Position numbers and translations under genes: made by a program. Below the pieces are notes generated by a model. The model made no database searches and was not told where the DNA came from. It worked only from the letters and a program-made list of their open reading frames with translations. Of a stretch of 64,000 nt of DNA, positions 7,622 through 14,358 are shown in pieces (the stretch's first letter is position 1; each line of letters begins with the position of its first letter). The stretch covers positions 268,873 through 332,872 of the forward strand of contig JAGBGX010000010.1 in NCBI GenBank assembly GCA_017935745.1, read 5' to 3'. Source of the DNA: Treponema sp. (GTDB lineage: Bacteria > Spirochaetota > Spirochaetia > Treponematales > Treponemataceae).

Positions 7622-8458
7622 TCAGTTCAGGACGTAGGAAAAGTCTTCGATGCGCGTCAGCTCGTTTACTGTTGTGCCGAATTTTTCAGAGACATCGTAG
7701 CAGCTGATTCTCACAGGATTTCCGAACGCATCATTTTTGTAGATGCGGCGCTGCGAAAGCTTGTTGTCCTGATTGTACACTTGGATTTCTGTGAGGAAGC
7801 CGCTTGCCGTGTCATAGCGGAATACGATTTTCTGCGTGCATGTTCCGTCTGCGCCGTACTGCTCAACGATTGCATTTTTTCCGTCTTCCGTGTAGGCGTA
7901 CTTGCGGGAGCTGTCAAGCGTTCCGTCTCCGTTGTACTGAATTTCCTCTGCGGTTTTTCCTGATTCATTTTGGGATGAAATGATGCGGGTAACAAGCTTT
8001 CCGTCCGCGTCGTACAGGTTTTCTGTGCATTTTGTATTTTCATGCTTGAAGATTGATTTTGAATTCAGCGCGCCGGAATTTGCATCGGTGACTGTCTCTG
8101 AGCGCAGTGTTTCGTCCGGGGCATATTCAAATTCAGTCCGCAGGGAAACGCCTGTAGAAAAATCAGCGTACTCGAATGCAGTCCATCTGCTTTCAGAGTC
8201 GTATGTGTTCGTGTGTTTTCTGAGAAGCTCGTCCTTCGGGCTGTACACGCAGACATCGGTTTCCAGTCCGTTTGCAAATGTGTGCGTCTCCTTTTCAAAG
8301 ACCGTGCGGAAGTAGTCGCCGAATTTTGAAGTGACAGTGTACACTGTCTTTGTATAGGAAGAAACTGCTCCTTCAGGCTTGAACCCTATTGAAAAATCGC
8401 TGCAAAAGGCGCAGAGCGAAAGGGCGGCGGCTGTGGCTGCTGATATAAGTTTTTTCAT
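7622..8458 (-). CDS. secreted protein with imperfect YD-like repeats
   Basis: Starting at the ATG at 8458 (GGGGG upstream), the protein has 278 residues with a clear signal peptide (MKKLISAATAAALSLCAFCS). The mature part has imperfect repeats of about 20 residues, for example LYDADGKLVTRII, YNGDGTLDSSRKYAY, YGADGTCTQKIVFRYD and VYNQDNKLSQRRIYKND. These resemble the strand-turn units of RHS/YD or toxin-repeat-like proteins, but it lacks any toxin domain. No family is assigned. It is monocistronic and divergent from the ABC ATPase gene at 8641; function unknown. Confidence 0.7.
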   Translation of the reverse strand: MKKLISAATAAALSLCAFCSDFSIGFKPEGAVSSYTKTVYTVTSKFGDYFRTVFEKETHTFANGLETDVCVYSPKDELLRKHTNTYDSESRWTAFEYADFSTGVSLRTEFEYAPDETLRSETVTDANSGALNSKSIFKHENTKCTENLYDADGKLVTRIISSQNESGKTAEEIQYNGDGTLDSSRKYAYTEDGKNAIVEQYGADGTCTQKIVFRYDTASGFLTEIQVYNQDNKLSQRRIYKNDAFGNPVRISCYDVSEKFGTTVNELTRIEDFSYVLN

Positions 8459-8582
8459 AATTCCCCCAGTCAAAATATCTGTTCTGATTATCGACTAAAG
8501 CGCATGGAATTTTTATAGTGAATGCACGTATTTTTTTCAGCTGAATCTGCCTGCGGTTTTTTCTCCCTCTCAGAAGCATCAT

Positions 8583-8611
8583 TTGCAATGATGTGCGCAA
8601 AACGGTACTAT
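8583..8611 (+). promoter_or_regulatory. likely promoter of the double ABC ATPase gene
   Basis: TTGCAA (8583-8588) and TACTAT (8606-8611) are separated by 17 bases, about 30 bases before the ATG at 8641, which has GAAAGGA upstream. Confidence 0.5.
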
Positions 8612-8640
8612 ATAAATTCTGCTGAAAGGAATATGCATGT

Positions 8641-10233
8641 ATGGATACGGACGAAGCTCTTGTTTCAATAAAAAACTGTAGGATTCAGGGACGCTCTTCT
8701 CCTGTCATTGGCCGGATTGACTGGACGATGAAAAAAGGAGAGGCATGGCTTGTCACCGGCCCGGGCGGCGGCGGAAAGGAAGCTTTTATAAAGGCTGTGA
8801 CCGGCTCCCTTTCATTTATTCCGAACGGAGCAGACGGCTGCTTTTGCACTGCTTTTTCAGGAAGCGTTGCTGCGGTGTCTCTTGAAGCGGCGGCGGATCT
8901 CATTGAAGAGGAGCGCAGCCGGGACGAAAGCGAGTATCTTGGAAAGCAGGACATCGGCAGAACCGGACGTGCGTATATCTGCGAAGTTCTTGGCGGCTCT
9001 GACAGAAAAAACGCGCCGCTCCCAAAGGTCGCTTCCAGGCTTGAGTCGTTTCCTGCCGTGAAGCTGTGCGGCGTGGAAGGAATTCTTGACCGCGGCCTGA
9101 GCTTTATGTCAACGGGTGAAATCAGGCGGACGCTTTTGTGCCGCGCGCTGCTGTCTGGCTGCCGCCTTCTTGTCCTGAGCAATCCGTTTGACGGGCTTGA
9201 CAGCAGTTCCAGGAAAATTCTGTCTGCATTTTTTGACACGGTTGCGCGCCGTCAGCTTTGCTCTTCAGCTGAAAACGGAGGCTTTCCTCATCTTCTTTTG
9301 TGCATGGAGCGGTTCACTGAAATTCCAGAAAGCATAAACCGCGTCCTTGAGTTTTCCGGCGGAACAGTTTCCTTCTGCGGAAAAAAATCAGACTATGAGC
9401 TGCTTTTGCAGAAGCGGGAGCAGGAGTCGCGGCATCTGTGCGTGCAGCGGAAAAAGGAATTTCTTGACGAGCTGAAAAGAATCAGGGAAGAAAGCGCGGC
9501 AGGCTCTTCTGTTCCTGACTGCGGAAGCTGCTGTGAAACCCTTGTGAAATTTGAAAATGTCACTGTCGGCTGGGACGGACGCAAGGTTCTTGACGGCCTG
9601 AGCTGGGAAGTAAAGAAGGGCTGCCATTTTCTAATCCGCGGCCCGAACGGCTCGGGAAAAACGACAATTCTGGAGCTTATTACCGGCGACAATATGCAGG
9701 TGTTCAGGGAAGCTGTTTTTCTCTTCGGAAAGCGGCGCGGTACAGGAGAGTCAGTCTGGGATATCAGGAAGCGGCTGGGGATTGTGAGCTACAGGCTTCA
9801 TGTTGAATACAGAATGGTTGGCGGAACTGATTTGCAGAGCGTTGTTGCAAGCGGATTCAAGGACAGCATCGGGCTGTATGAGCAGGCGTCTGACTTTGAA
9901 ATCGCTGTCGCACGCTCATGGCTGAAGCTCGCCGGATTTTCCGGCAGGGAAACCGAGCCGTTCAGCTCGCTGAGCTATGGAGAGCAGCGCGCGGTTCTGA
10001 TTCTGCGTGCGGCTGTAAAGGCTCCGCAGCTTCTGATTCTGGACGAGCCGTGCCACGGGCTTGACGAAAGCTTCCGTGAGAATATTCTCGCCCTGCTGCA
10101 AACGGTGGCGGAAACGGGAACAACGACACTGCTTCATGTGACACATGATCCGTCGGAAGTGCTTCCATGTGAAAAAAACATTCTGGAGCTTCGTCCGGGA
10201 GAAACTCCCATGTACCGTTTGCTTCAGATTTGA
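8641..10233 (+). CDS. ABC protein with two ATPase domains (ModF-like)
   Basis: The 530-residue protein has two ABC ATPase domains and no membrane segments, like ModF/PhrA proteins. The second domain (from about residue 300) is canonical: Walker A RGPNGSGKTT, signature LSYGEQ, Walker B LLILDEPCHGLD and LLHVTHD. The first domain has a degenerate Walker A, GPGGGGKEA, with Glu where Ser/Thr should bind Mg-ATP, and an altered signature FMSTGE. One competent and one degenerate site are therefore likely. ModF is linked to molybdate transport in other bacteria, but no molybdate genes are visible here, so the substrate or role is open. Confidence 0.8.
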   Translation: MDTDEALVSIKNCRIQGRSSPVIGRIDWTMKKGEAWLVTGPGGGGKEAFIKAVTGSLSFIPNGADGCFCTAFSGSVAAVSLEAAADLIEEERSRDESEYLGKQDIGRTGRAYICEVLGGSDRKNAPLPKVASRLESFPAVKLCGVEGILDRGLSFMSTGEIRRTLLCRALLSGCRLLVLSNPFDGLDSSSRKILSAFFDTVARRQLCSSAENGGFPHLLLCMERFTEIPESINRVLEFSGGTVSFCGKKSDYELLLQKREQESRHLCVQRKKEFLDELKRIREESAAGSSVPDCGSCCETLVKFENVTVGWDGRKVLDGLSWEVKKGCHFLIRGPNGSGKTTILELITGDNMQVFREAVFLFGKRRGTGESVWDIRKRLGIVSYRLHVEYRMVGGTDLQSVVASGFKDSIGLYEQASDFEIAVARSWLKLAGFSGRETEPFSSLSYGEQRAVLILRAAVKAPQLLILDEPCHGLDESFRENILALLQTVAETGTTTLLHVTHDPSEVLPCEKNILELRPGETPMYRLLQI

Positions 10234-10336
10234 TATTGAACTTGACTGCTTGTGCAGGCGAAATTAAGCTTTTCAAAAGTATTAGCAAGGAGTGTAAGAT
10301 AAAGGCCGCTACAATGACGTGGCTTTTGTCTTCTTA

Positions 10337-10451
10337 AAGTTTGCGTTGCAGACTTTTTTATCAAATGTGCTTCCTCGCTTTGCTGCGGAAGCACGTAAAA
10401 AGTCAACAGGATTGCCGAAACAATTTTGCTGACTTTTTATGGGAGTTTATA
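10337..10451 (+). promoter_or_regulatory. structured 5' leader before mtnN (AAAAAGTCA subfamily)
   Basis: Three hairpins occur in order. Stem 1 is AAGTTTGC/GCAGACTT around GTT. Stem 2 is GTGCTTCC/GGAAGCAC. Stem 3 has an outer helix AAAAAGTCA (10397-10405) with TGACTTTTT (10430-10438) around an inner ATTG/CAAT. GGGAG at 10441-10445 directly follows stem 3, six bases before the ATG. Closely similar leaders precede the genes at 30590 and 32868. Confidence 0.75.
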
Positions 10452-11189
10452 ATGCCTAAAAAAATCGGAATAATCGGCGCGATGGGAATTGAAGTGAAAT
10501 TTCTCTTGTCGCAGCTTGAGCCTGAGCCGGGGGAGTCTTCACCAAGGAAAACAGCTGCCGGAGGCATGTCCTTTGCGGAAGGCAGGATTTCTGGCGTTTC
10601 CGTTGTGATTGTCCAGTCAGGAGTCGGAAAGGTGAACGCCGCACTGTGCGCCCAGAGGCTTATCATTCAGTTCAATGTGACCCATATCATCAATACGGGA
10701 ATTGCGGGAGCTGTGGCGCACGGGCTGAACGTTTTTGACTTTGTGGTTTCCACGGACGCGCTGTACCATGACATGGACGCGTCAGGCTTCGGCTATAAGG
10801 CGGGCGAGATTCCGCAGATGGAATGCAGCGATTTTCCAGCTGACAGAGCTATGGCTGAAGCTGCACAGAGCGTCTTTGAAAGCCTTCCTGAATTTCATAA
10901 TCATTCCCTGGTTTTAGGCCGCATTGCTTCAGGCGACCAGTTTATAAGCAGCACTGATGCCAAGGCGCGGATTGCCCGGCTGTTCGCGCCTGCCTGTGTT
11001 GAAATGGAAGGAGCCGCCGTGGCCCATGCGTGCTACGTGAATGGCATTCCGTTTGTCATTATCCGCTGCATAAGCGACACTGCTGACGATGGCGGAGAAG
11101 CCATGTACAGCTTTAATGAAGAGGAAGCTGCGGCACTCAGCGGAAGGCTTGCAGTTTCTTTACTAGGAAGGTTTAAAATCAGCAACTGA
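10452..11189 (+). CDS. mtnN: 5'-methylthioadenosine/S-adenosylhomocysteine nucleosidase
   Basis: The 245-residue enzyme cleaves MTA and SAH to adenine and the thioribose sugar, recycling by-products of methylation and polyamine synthesis. Family marks are IGIIGAMGIEVKFLL with the catalytic-base glutamate at residue 14, GVGKVNAA, INTGIAGAV, the substrate-binding VEMEGAAVAHAC and SDTADDG with the catalytic aspartate. The ATG at 10452 is chosen because it directly follows GGGAG and the leader; an in-frame start at 10341 would run through the leader. The stop codon is inside an 11-bp stem (AAAATCAGCAA / TTGCTGATTTT, 11175-11207) that could act as a terminator. Confidence 0.92.
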   Translation: MPKKIGIIGAMGIEVKFLLSQLEPEPGESSPRKTAAGGMSFAEGRISGVSVVIVQSGVGKVNAALCAQRLIIQFNVTHIINTGIAGAVAHGLNVFDFVVSTDALYHDMDASGFGYKAGEIPQMECSDFPADRAMAEAAQSVFESLPEFHNHSLVLGRIASGDQFISSTDAKARIARLFAPACVEMEGAAVAHACYVNGIPFVIIRCISDTADDGGEAMYSFNEEEAAALSGRLAVSLLGRFKISN

Positions 11190-11211
11190 AATAGCGTTGC
11201 TGATTTTAACT

Positions 11212-11330
11212 ACAGTTTCTTGCGAAACTGTCTTATTGACGTATGCGCGGGGCAGACACTGCCTCGCGCATAAATGTGCCATCCTCGGAAACTGAAGTTT
11301 CCTGCGGTGTCACATTTTAAGGGGATATAA
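11212..11330 (+). promoter_or_regulatory. structured 5' leader before the POTRA/barrel gene
   Basis: Stem 1 is ACAGTTTC/GAAACTGT (11212-11231). Stem 2 is a 14-bp helix (11242-11255 with 11259-11272). Stem 3 has an outer helix AAATGTG/CACATTT (11272-11278 with 11311-11317) around GGAAAC/GTTTCC capped by a TGAA loop. GGGG at 11321 follows as Shine-Dalgarno before the GTG start. The layout equals the leader at 62950 while both outer and inner stems differ by paired changes. Confidence 0.75.
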
Positions 11331-12581
11331 GTGCGTTTTCTTCACAATTGCGCGGCATTCCGGCGGACTGTCCTTGCGGCTGCCGTCTGTCTCCTTTTTT
11401 GCGCCGCCGTTTTTTCCCAGGAGCCTCCGCCCAGAATTTCGGGCTTTTCATTTGACGGACTGAAGCGCACAAAGGAATTTGTCATTCAGCGCGACTTGCA
11501 GCGGTTTATAGGAATGGAAATTTCAGATTCTGTTTTGCATGACATTGAAACTGTCCTTCAGTCTGAAAATCTGTTCACTGATATTTCGCTTGAAGCTGTT
11601 CCGCTTTCTGAAGCTGAGTCAGATATCCGCATTTCGCTGAATGAAAAAATTTCAATCCTGCCGATTCCGATTGTCGCTGTCACGGACGGCTCTTTTGCAG
11701 CCGGAGCGTTTTTTCTTGACTCAAACGCCATGGGCATGAAAAATACATTTGTAATCGGCGGGCTTTTTTCAGCAAAAATGCTGATGGGAACCGCGCTGTT
11801 TGCCCGCCCTGCGTCCGGCAGAATTCCCGGGATTACAGTGTACACAGGCGTTGCCAAAAAGAATTATGAAATCACTGACACAAAGGAAAACGAACTGTTC
11901 AGCTTTGACTCGCTTTCGGTTTCGGGGCAGCTGCGCCTTACTGAAAAATTCGGCGAGGCGTTTTCTGCGGGAATCGGCACGGGATTCAGCATTATTTCCG
12001 TTGACAGTGCGGACGGAATTGCGCAGTGCATTGAATCTGTAAAGGCGTGGGAAAACTGCGTGTCGCTTTCTGTTTCGGTTTCGGACTGGAACGGAACGTT
12101 TATGTCTGAAAAGTCTGCTTCGGCGGAAGGAAGCGCGGCCGTCACTGCGTGCTCAGATGCCTTTTACGCCGCTGAAGCCAAAATCCGCATTCAGCACCCT
12201 GTTACAGAGCGGCTTCGCTTTATTCAAAGTGCCTGCGCTTTCTGCGGATTTGACACGCCTGTTGTTTTTTACCGCGGCGGCTCCAGTGTTTCTGTCCGTC
12301 TTTTTCCTGACGATTTTGTGTCTGAGCGCCTTGCCGGAATTTCAGCCGGGCTTGAATATGCCCTGCTTCCAACAAGAATCGGCCTTGTCTCTGTGTACGG
12401 TGTATATCAGGCCGCCTGCGCAAAGGAATTTGACAGCAGCCTTGTGTGCAGCCAGGGTGCAGGGGGCGGACTGCGCCTGTACCTTTCAAAGATTGCATTT
12501 CCTGCCTGCGCCTTTGAGATGATATATAACATGACGGAACAGAGGGTGAGCACAGGATTTTCGCTTGGAATTTCTTTTTAG
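11331..12581 (+). CDS. outer-membrane protein with POTRA-like domain and beta-barrel
   Basis: The product has 416 residues and starts at a GTG directly after AAGGGG. A signal peptide (VLAAAVCLLFCAAVFS) is followed by a POTRA-like domain at about 36-110 (ISGFSFDGLKRTKEFVIQRD ... SDIRISLNEK). The rest alternates hydrophobic strands and turns and ends in aromatic Phe (GISF), as in outer-membrane beta-barrels recognised by BamA. It looks like a reduced BamA/TamA or two-partner-type pore with one POTRA. The client or substrate is unknown. It lies about 140 bases after mtnN and has its own structured leader. Confidence 0.75.
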   Translation: MRFLHNCAAFRRTVLAAAVCLLFCAAVFSQEPPPRISGFSFDGLKRTKEFVIQRDLQRFIGMEISDSVLHDIETVLQSENLFTDISLEAVPLSEAESDIRISLNEKISILPIPIVAVTDGSFAAGAFFLDSNAMGMKNTFVIGGLFSAKMLMGTALFARPASGRIPGITVYTGVAKKNYEITDTKENELFSFDSLSVSGQLRLTEKFGEAFSAGIGTGFSIISVDSADGIAQCIESVKAWENCVSLSVSVSDWNGTFMSEKSASAEGSAAVTACSDAFYAAEAKIRIQHPVTERLRFIQSACAFCGFDTPVVFYRGGSSVSVRLFPDDFVSERLAGISAGLEYALLPTRIGLVSVYGVYQAACAKEFDSSLVCSQGAGGGLRLYLSKIAFPACAFEMIYNMTEQRVSTGFSLGISF

Positions 12582-12630
12582 AACTTTTCTGCTGCGCGTG
12601 CTGTTTGTGCCGCGTAAACTTCTTGTTTGG

Positions 12631-12716
12631 ATAAAAAATAGAGCCGCCAGTTTCCCGGCGGCTCTACCGTTCCCTTGCGGGAACTAAAGGAGAGAGTTTT
12701 ATCAGCTTTATAAGCT
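12631..12716 (-). ncRNA. candidate small RNA with anti-Shine-Dalgarno segment
   Basis: On the minus strand a promoter (TTGACA, 17 bases, TATGTT) is followed about 85 nt later by a strong terminator: AGAGCCGCC/GGCGGCTCT (12657-12665 with 12640-12648), then ATTTTTTAT. Between them lies a single-stranded-looking CTCTCCTTTAG, complementary to Shine-Dalgarno sequences (CTAAAGGAGAG), and a small GTTCCC/GGGAAC hairpin. No protein frame fits. Ends are estimates. It could instead be the 3' untranslated part of hsp20 mRNA. Confidence 0.5.
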
Positions 12717-12722
12717 AATATA

Positions 12723-12751
12723 AACATACTAGATTATGGTCGTCTTGTCAA
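12723..12751 (-). promoter_or_regulatory. promoter of the candidate small RNA
   Basis: TTGACA at 12746-12751 and TATGTT at 12723-12728 on the minus strand are spaced by 17 bases, in the gap downstream of hsp20 where no protein gene follows. Confidence 0.55.
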
Positions 12752-12827
12752 TCCTTTTTTTGAAAAAAAATCAAAAATAAGCGCATTTTTGCTGTGCCGC
12801 CGGGGCGCGCGGCGGCATCCGGCTTTT

Positions 12828-13256
12828 TTAGGAAGCCTGGATTGCAATTTTCTTTTCGGCTGTATCCTCCTTGCGTCCGATTTCAACAGAAAGAATGCCG
12901 TTCTTGAATGTCGCGCTTACTTTTCCTGCATCGATGTCTTTCGGAAGGGTGAATGAGCGGCTGAATTCTGCACATGCGCAGCTGCGTTCGCGCAGAATGT
13001 ACACAGCATCGTCTTTCTTGCAGCACTTCTTTTCGTCCTCGCCCTTTTCCGCTTTGACTGACGAAATGGTGAGAACATCATTTTTGAGCGTGATGTCCAC
13101 ATCTTTTTCTGTTTTTCCCGGAAGATCCATGGACAGCACGTAGCCGTCCTTTTTCTGCACAACGTCTACTTTCGGGGCGCAGGCTGAAGCGCGGTGGTAC
13201 GGAAATGAAAATCCGTCGTTTCCAAAAAGTGAATCCAAAAGTGAAAGTTCGTTCAT
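12828..13256 (-). CDS. Hsp20/alpha-crystallin small heat-shock protein
   Basis: A 142-residue ATP-independent chaperone that holds unfolding proteins. The alpha-crystallin domain spans about residues 28-138, with VDVVQKKDGYVLSMDLPGK, VDITLKNDVLTISSVK, ERSCACAEFSRSFTLPKDID and the conserved ATFKNGILSVEIGR. The C-terminal IXI-like anchor is IAI. The insert ECKKC-like KKCCKKDD and CAC give an unusual number of cysteines for this family, which may make it redox-sensitive; that is inference. SD GAGGAG precedes the ATG. The upstream region holds a sigma-54-like promoter and a palindrome. Confidence 0.92.
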   Translation of the reverse strand: MNELSLLDSLFGNDGFSFPYHRASACAPKVDVVQKKDGYVLSMDLPGKTEKDVDITLKNDVLTISSVKAEKGEDEKKCCKKDDAVYILRERSCACAEFSRSFTLPKDIDAGKVSATFKNGILSVEIGRKEDTAEKKIAIQAS

Positions 13257-13324
13257 ACTGTTTCTCCTCGCTGCCGGTACGGGGCTGCTTCTGCAGCTTT
13301 TGTACGGTCAGCTATTGACTAAGA

Positions 13325-13376
13325 TTTAGTATGCCGTGTTGCCGGCACACTAAATATATAGCAGATATTGTGCCAA
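13325..13376 (-). promoter_or_regulatory. sigma-54-like promoter and palindrome upstream of hsp20
   Basis: On the minus strand TTGGCACAATATCTGC (13376-13361) has the GG and GC of a -24/-12 promoter at the exact ten-base separation. About the predicted start point lies an inverted repeat with 12-bp arms and one mismatch: TTTAGTATGCCG / CGGCACACTAAA around six bases (13325-13354). It is not the CIRCE sequence but has a similar layout, so it may be an operator or a 5' mRNA hairpin. Confidence 0.5.
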
Positions 13377-13416
13377 GTGAAGGGTCTGAAAAAAATATTT
13401 TTGTGGAAAAAAGGGC

Positions 13417-13443
13417 TTGACAAAATGGCGGGGGGGGTAATCT
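13417..13443 (+). promoter_or_regulatory. promoter with a G8 tract in the spacer
   Basis: TTGACA (13417-13422) and TAATCT (13438-13443) are separated by 15 bases that include eight consecutive G (13430-13437). The spacer is two short of the optimal 17, so length changes in the G-tract should change promoter strength. An alternative -10 box is TATACT at 13457. Confidence 0.5.
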
Positions 13444-13477
13444 GATTTCAACTTTTTATACTTTTAAGGAGAAACGT

Positions 13478-14065
13478 ATGAAGAAAATGATGATTGCCCT
13501 TGCGGGCATTGTGTCGGTGATGATGCTTGCGTCATGCCAGAAGGAAGTGGAAATCGACGGCGATGTGTCAACTGAAAAGACTGAGTATAGATACCGCATG
13601 GAAATAACAGGAACCGGCTCGTATGTTCCGGCTGAATGGGACAAAACTGCTAAGAAGTGGAAAGCAGTGGAAGGAGCAGAAGCTGTTGAGCTTGTTGCAA
13701 ATAGAGGCTGGCTTAGCTGGGACGACAGCTATAATTCAAATGAGGAAGACTATGCCATTAATACATGGTATAACGGAGATGTACCTGAAGGAAAAAAAGT
13801 ATTGCAGTTAAAAGAATTATTTCCTTATGATGATAAAGATGAAGCAACTCGTCTGAAAAAATACAGGGAAGTATTCTATCTGCCTGAAGTCGGTACAGAA
13901 GATGATGTTGTTACTGTAACAGGCAGCCCGAGGGACAAGAAGTTCACTGTAGAAATGAAAGACCGTCATGCATATATAAGAGAATACGGTCCCGATGAAA
14001 ATGGAATATATCAGGACAAATCAAAGAATGTTCTGGTTACATTCAGCCTGACATTCACCAGATAA
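13478..14065 (+). CDS. lipoprotein, possibly phase-variable
   Basis: The 195-residue product starts with a lipoprotein signal (MKKMMIALAGIVSVMMLASC), so it is likely anchored to a membrane by the cysteine at position 20. AAGGAG precedes the ATG. The mature part is acidic with many Tyr and Trp residues (WLSWDDSYNSNEEDYAINTW), and ends in a beta-strand-like VLVTFSLTFTR. No family is recognised. The gene is AT-richer than its neighbours, stands alone, and its promoter contains a G8 tract. Surface exposure is plausible but unproven. Confidence 0.8.
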   Translation: MKKMMIALAGIVSVMMLASCQKEVEIDGDVSTEKTEYRYRMEITGTGSYVPAEWDKTAKKWKAVEGAEAVELVANRGWLSWDDSYNSNEEDYAINTWYNGDVPEGKKVLQLKELFPYDDKDEATRLKKYREVFYLPEVGTEDDVVTVTGSPRDKKFTVEMKDRHAYIREYGPDENGIYQDKSKNVLVTFSLTFTR

Positions 14066-14095
14066 ACCGCTTTTGTCTCAAGCGGCATAAGCCTC

Positions 14096-14151
14096 CTGAA
14101 GCGCCTTTTGTGATGCAGATTGCTGTATCGCAGAAGGCGCTTTTTTTTGCA
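14096..14151 (+). terminator. intrinsic terminator of the lipoprotein gene
   Basis: AAGCGCCTT and AAGGCGCTT pair across an insert that can itself fold (TGCAGATTGCTGTATCGCA region), followed by eight T. Confidence 0.8.
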
Positions 14152-14299
14152 TGAGGCAAAAGCTTTTTGCTCCGTGCAGGGGGTGTGCATTCTTTTGGCT
14201 CACCGCCATTTTTTTTGGGAAAAAAGTGTGTCAAAGTGCGCTGAATTTTTTTCAGCTGAAAAAAATTTGATTCAAAATGGCTATAAATAAGAACATTTG

Positions 14300-14328
14300 T
14301 TGACGCTATAAGAAAATGCCGTTATAAT
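14300..14328 (+). promoter_or_regulatory. promoter of ppdK
   Basis: TTGACG (14300-14305) and a consensus TATAAT (14323-14328) are spaced by 17 bases, 30 bases before the ATG, which has GGAGGA upstream. This is a strong housekeeping promoter, consistent with high expression. Confidence 0.85.
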
Positions 14329-14358
14329 TTTACCTACATATAGATATGGAGGACATTA

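Noticed and set aside
12640..12665. Terminator of the plus-strand barrel gene
   Set aside because: The T-run is on the minus-strand side only; on the plus strand the stem is followed by ACCGTTCCC.
13325..13354. CIRCE operator of HrcA
   Set aside because: The arms TTTAGTATGCCG/CGGCACACTAAA do not match TTAGCACTC-N9-GAGTGCTAA; only the general layout is alike.
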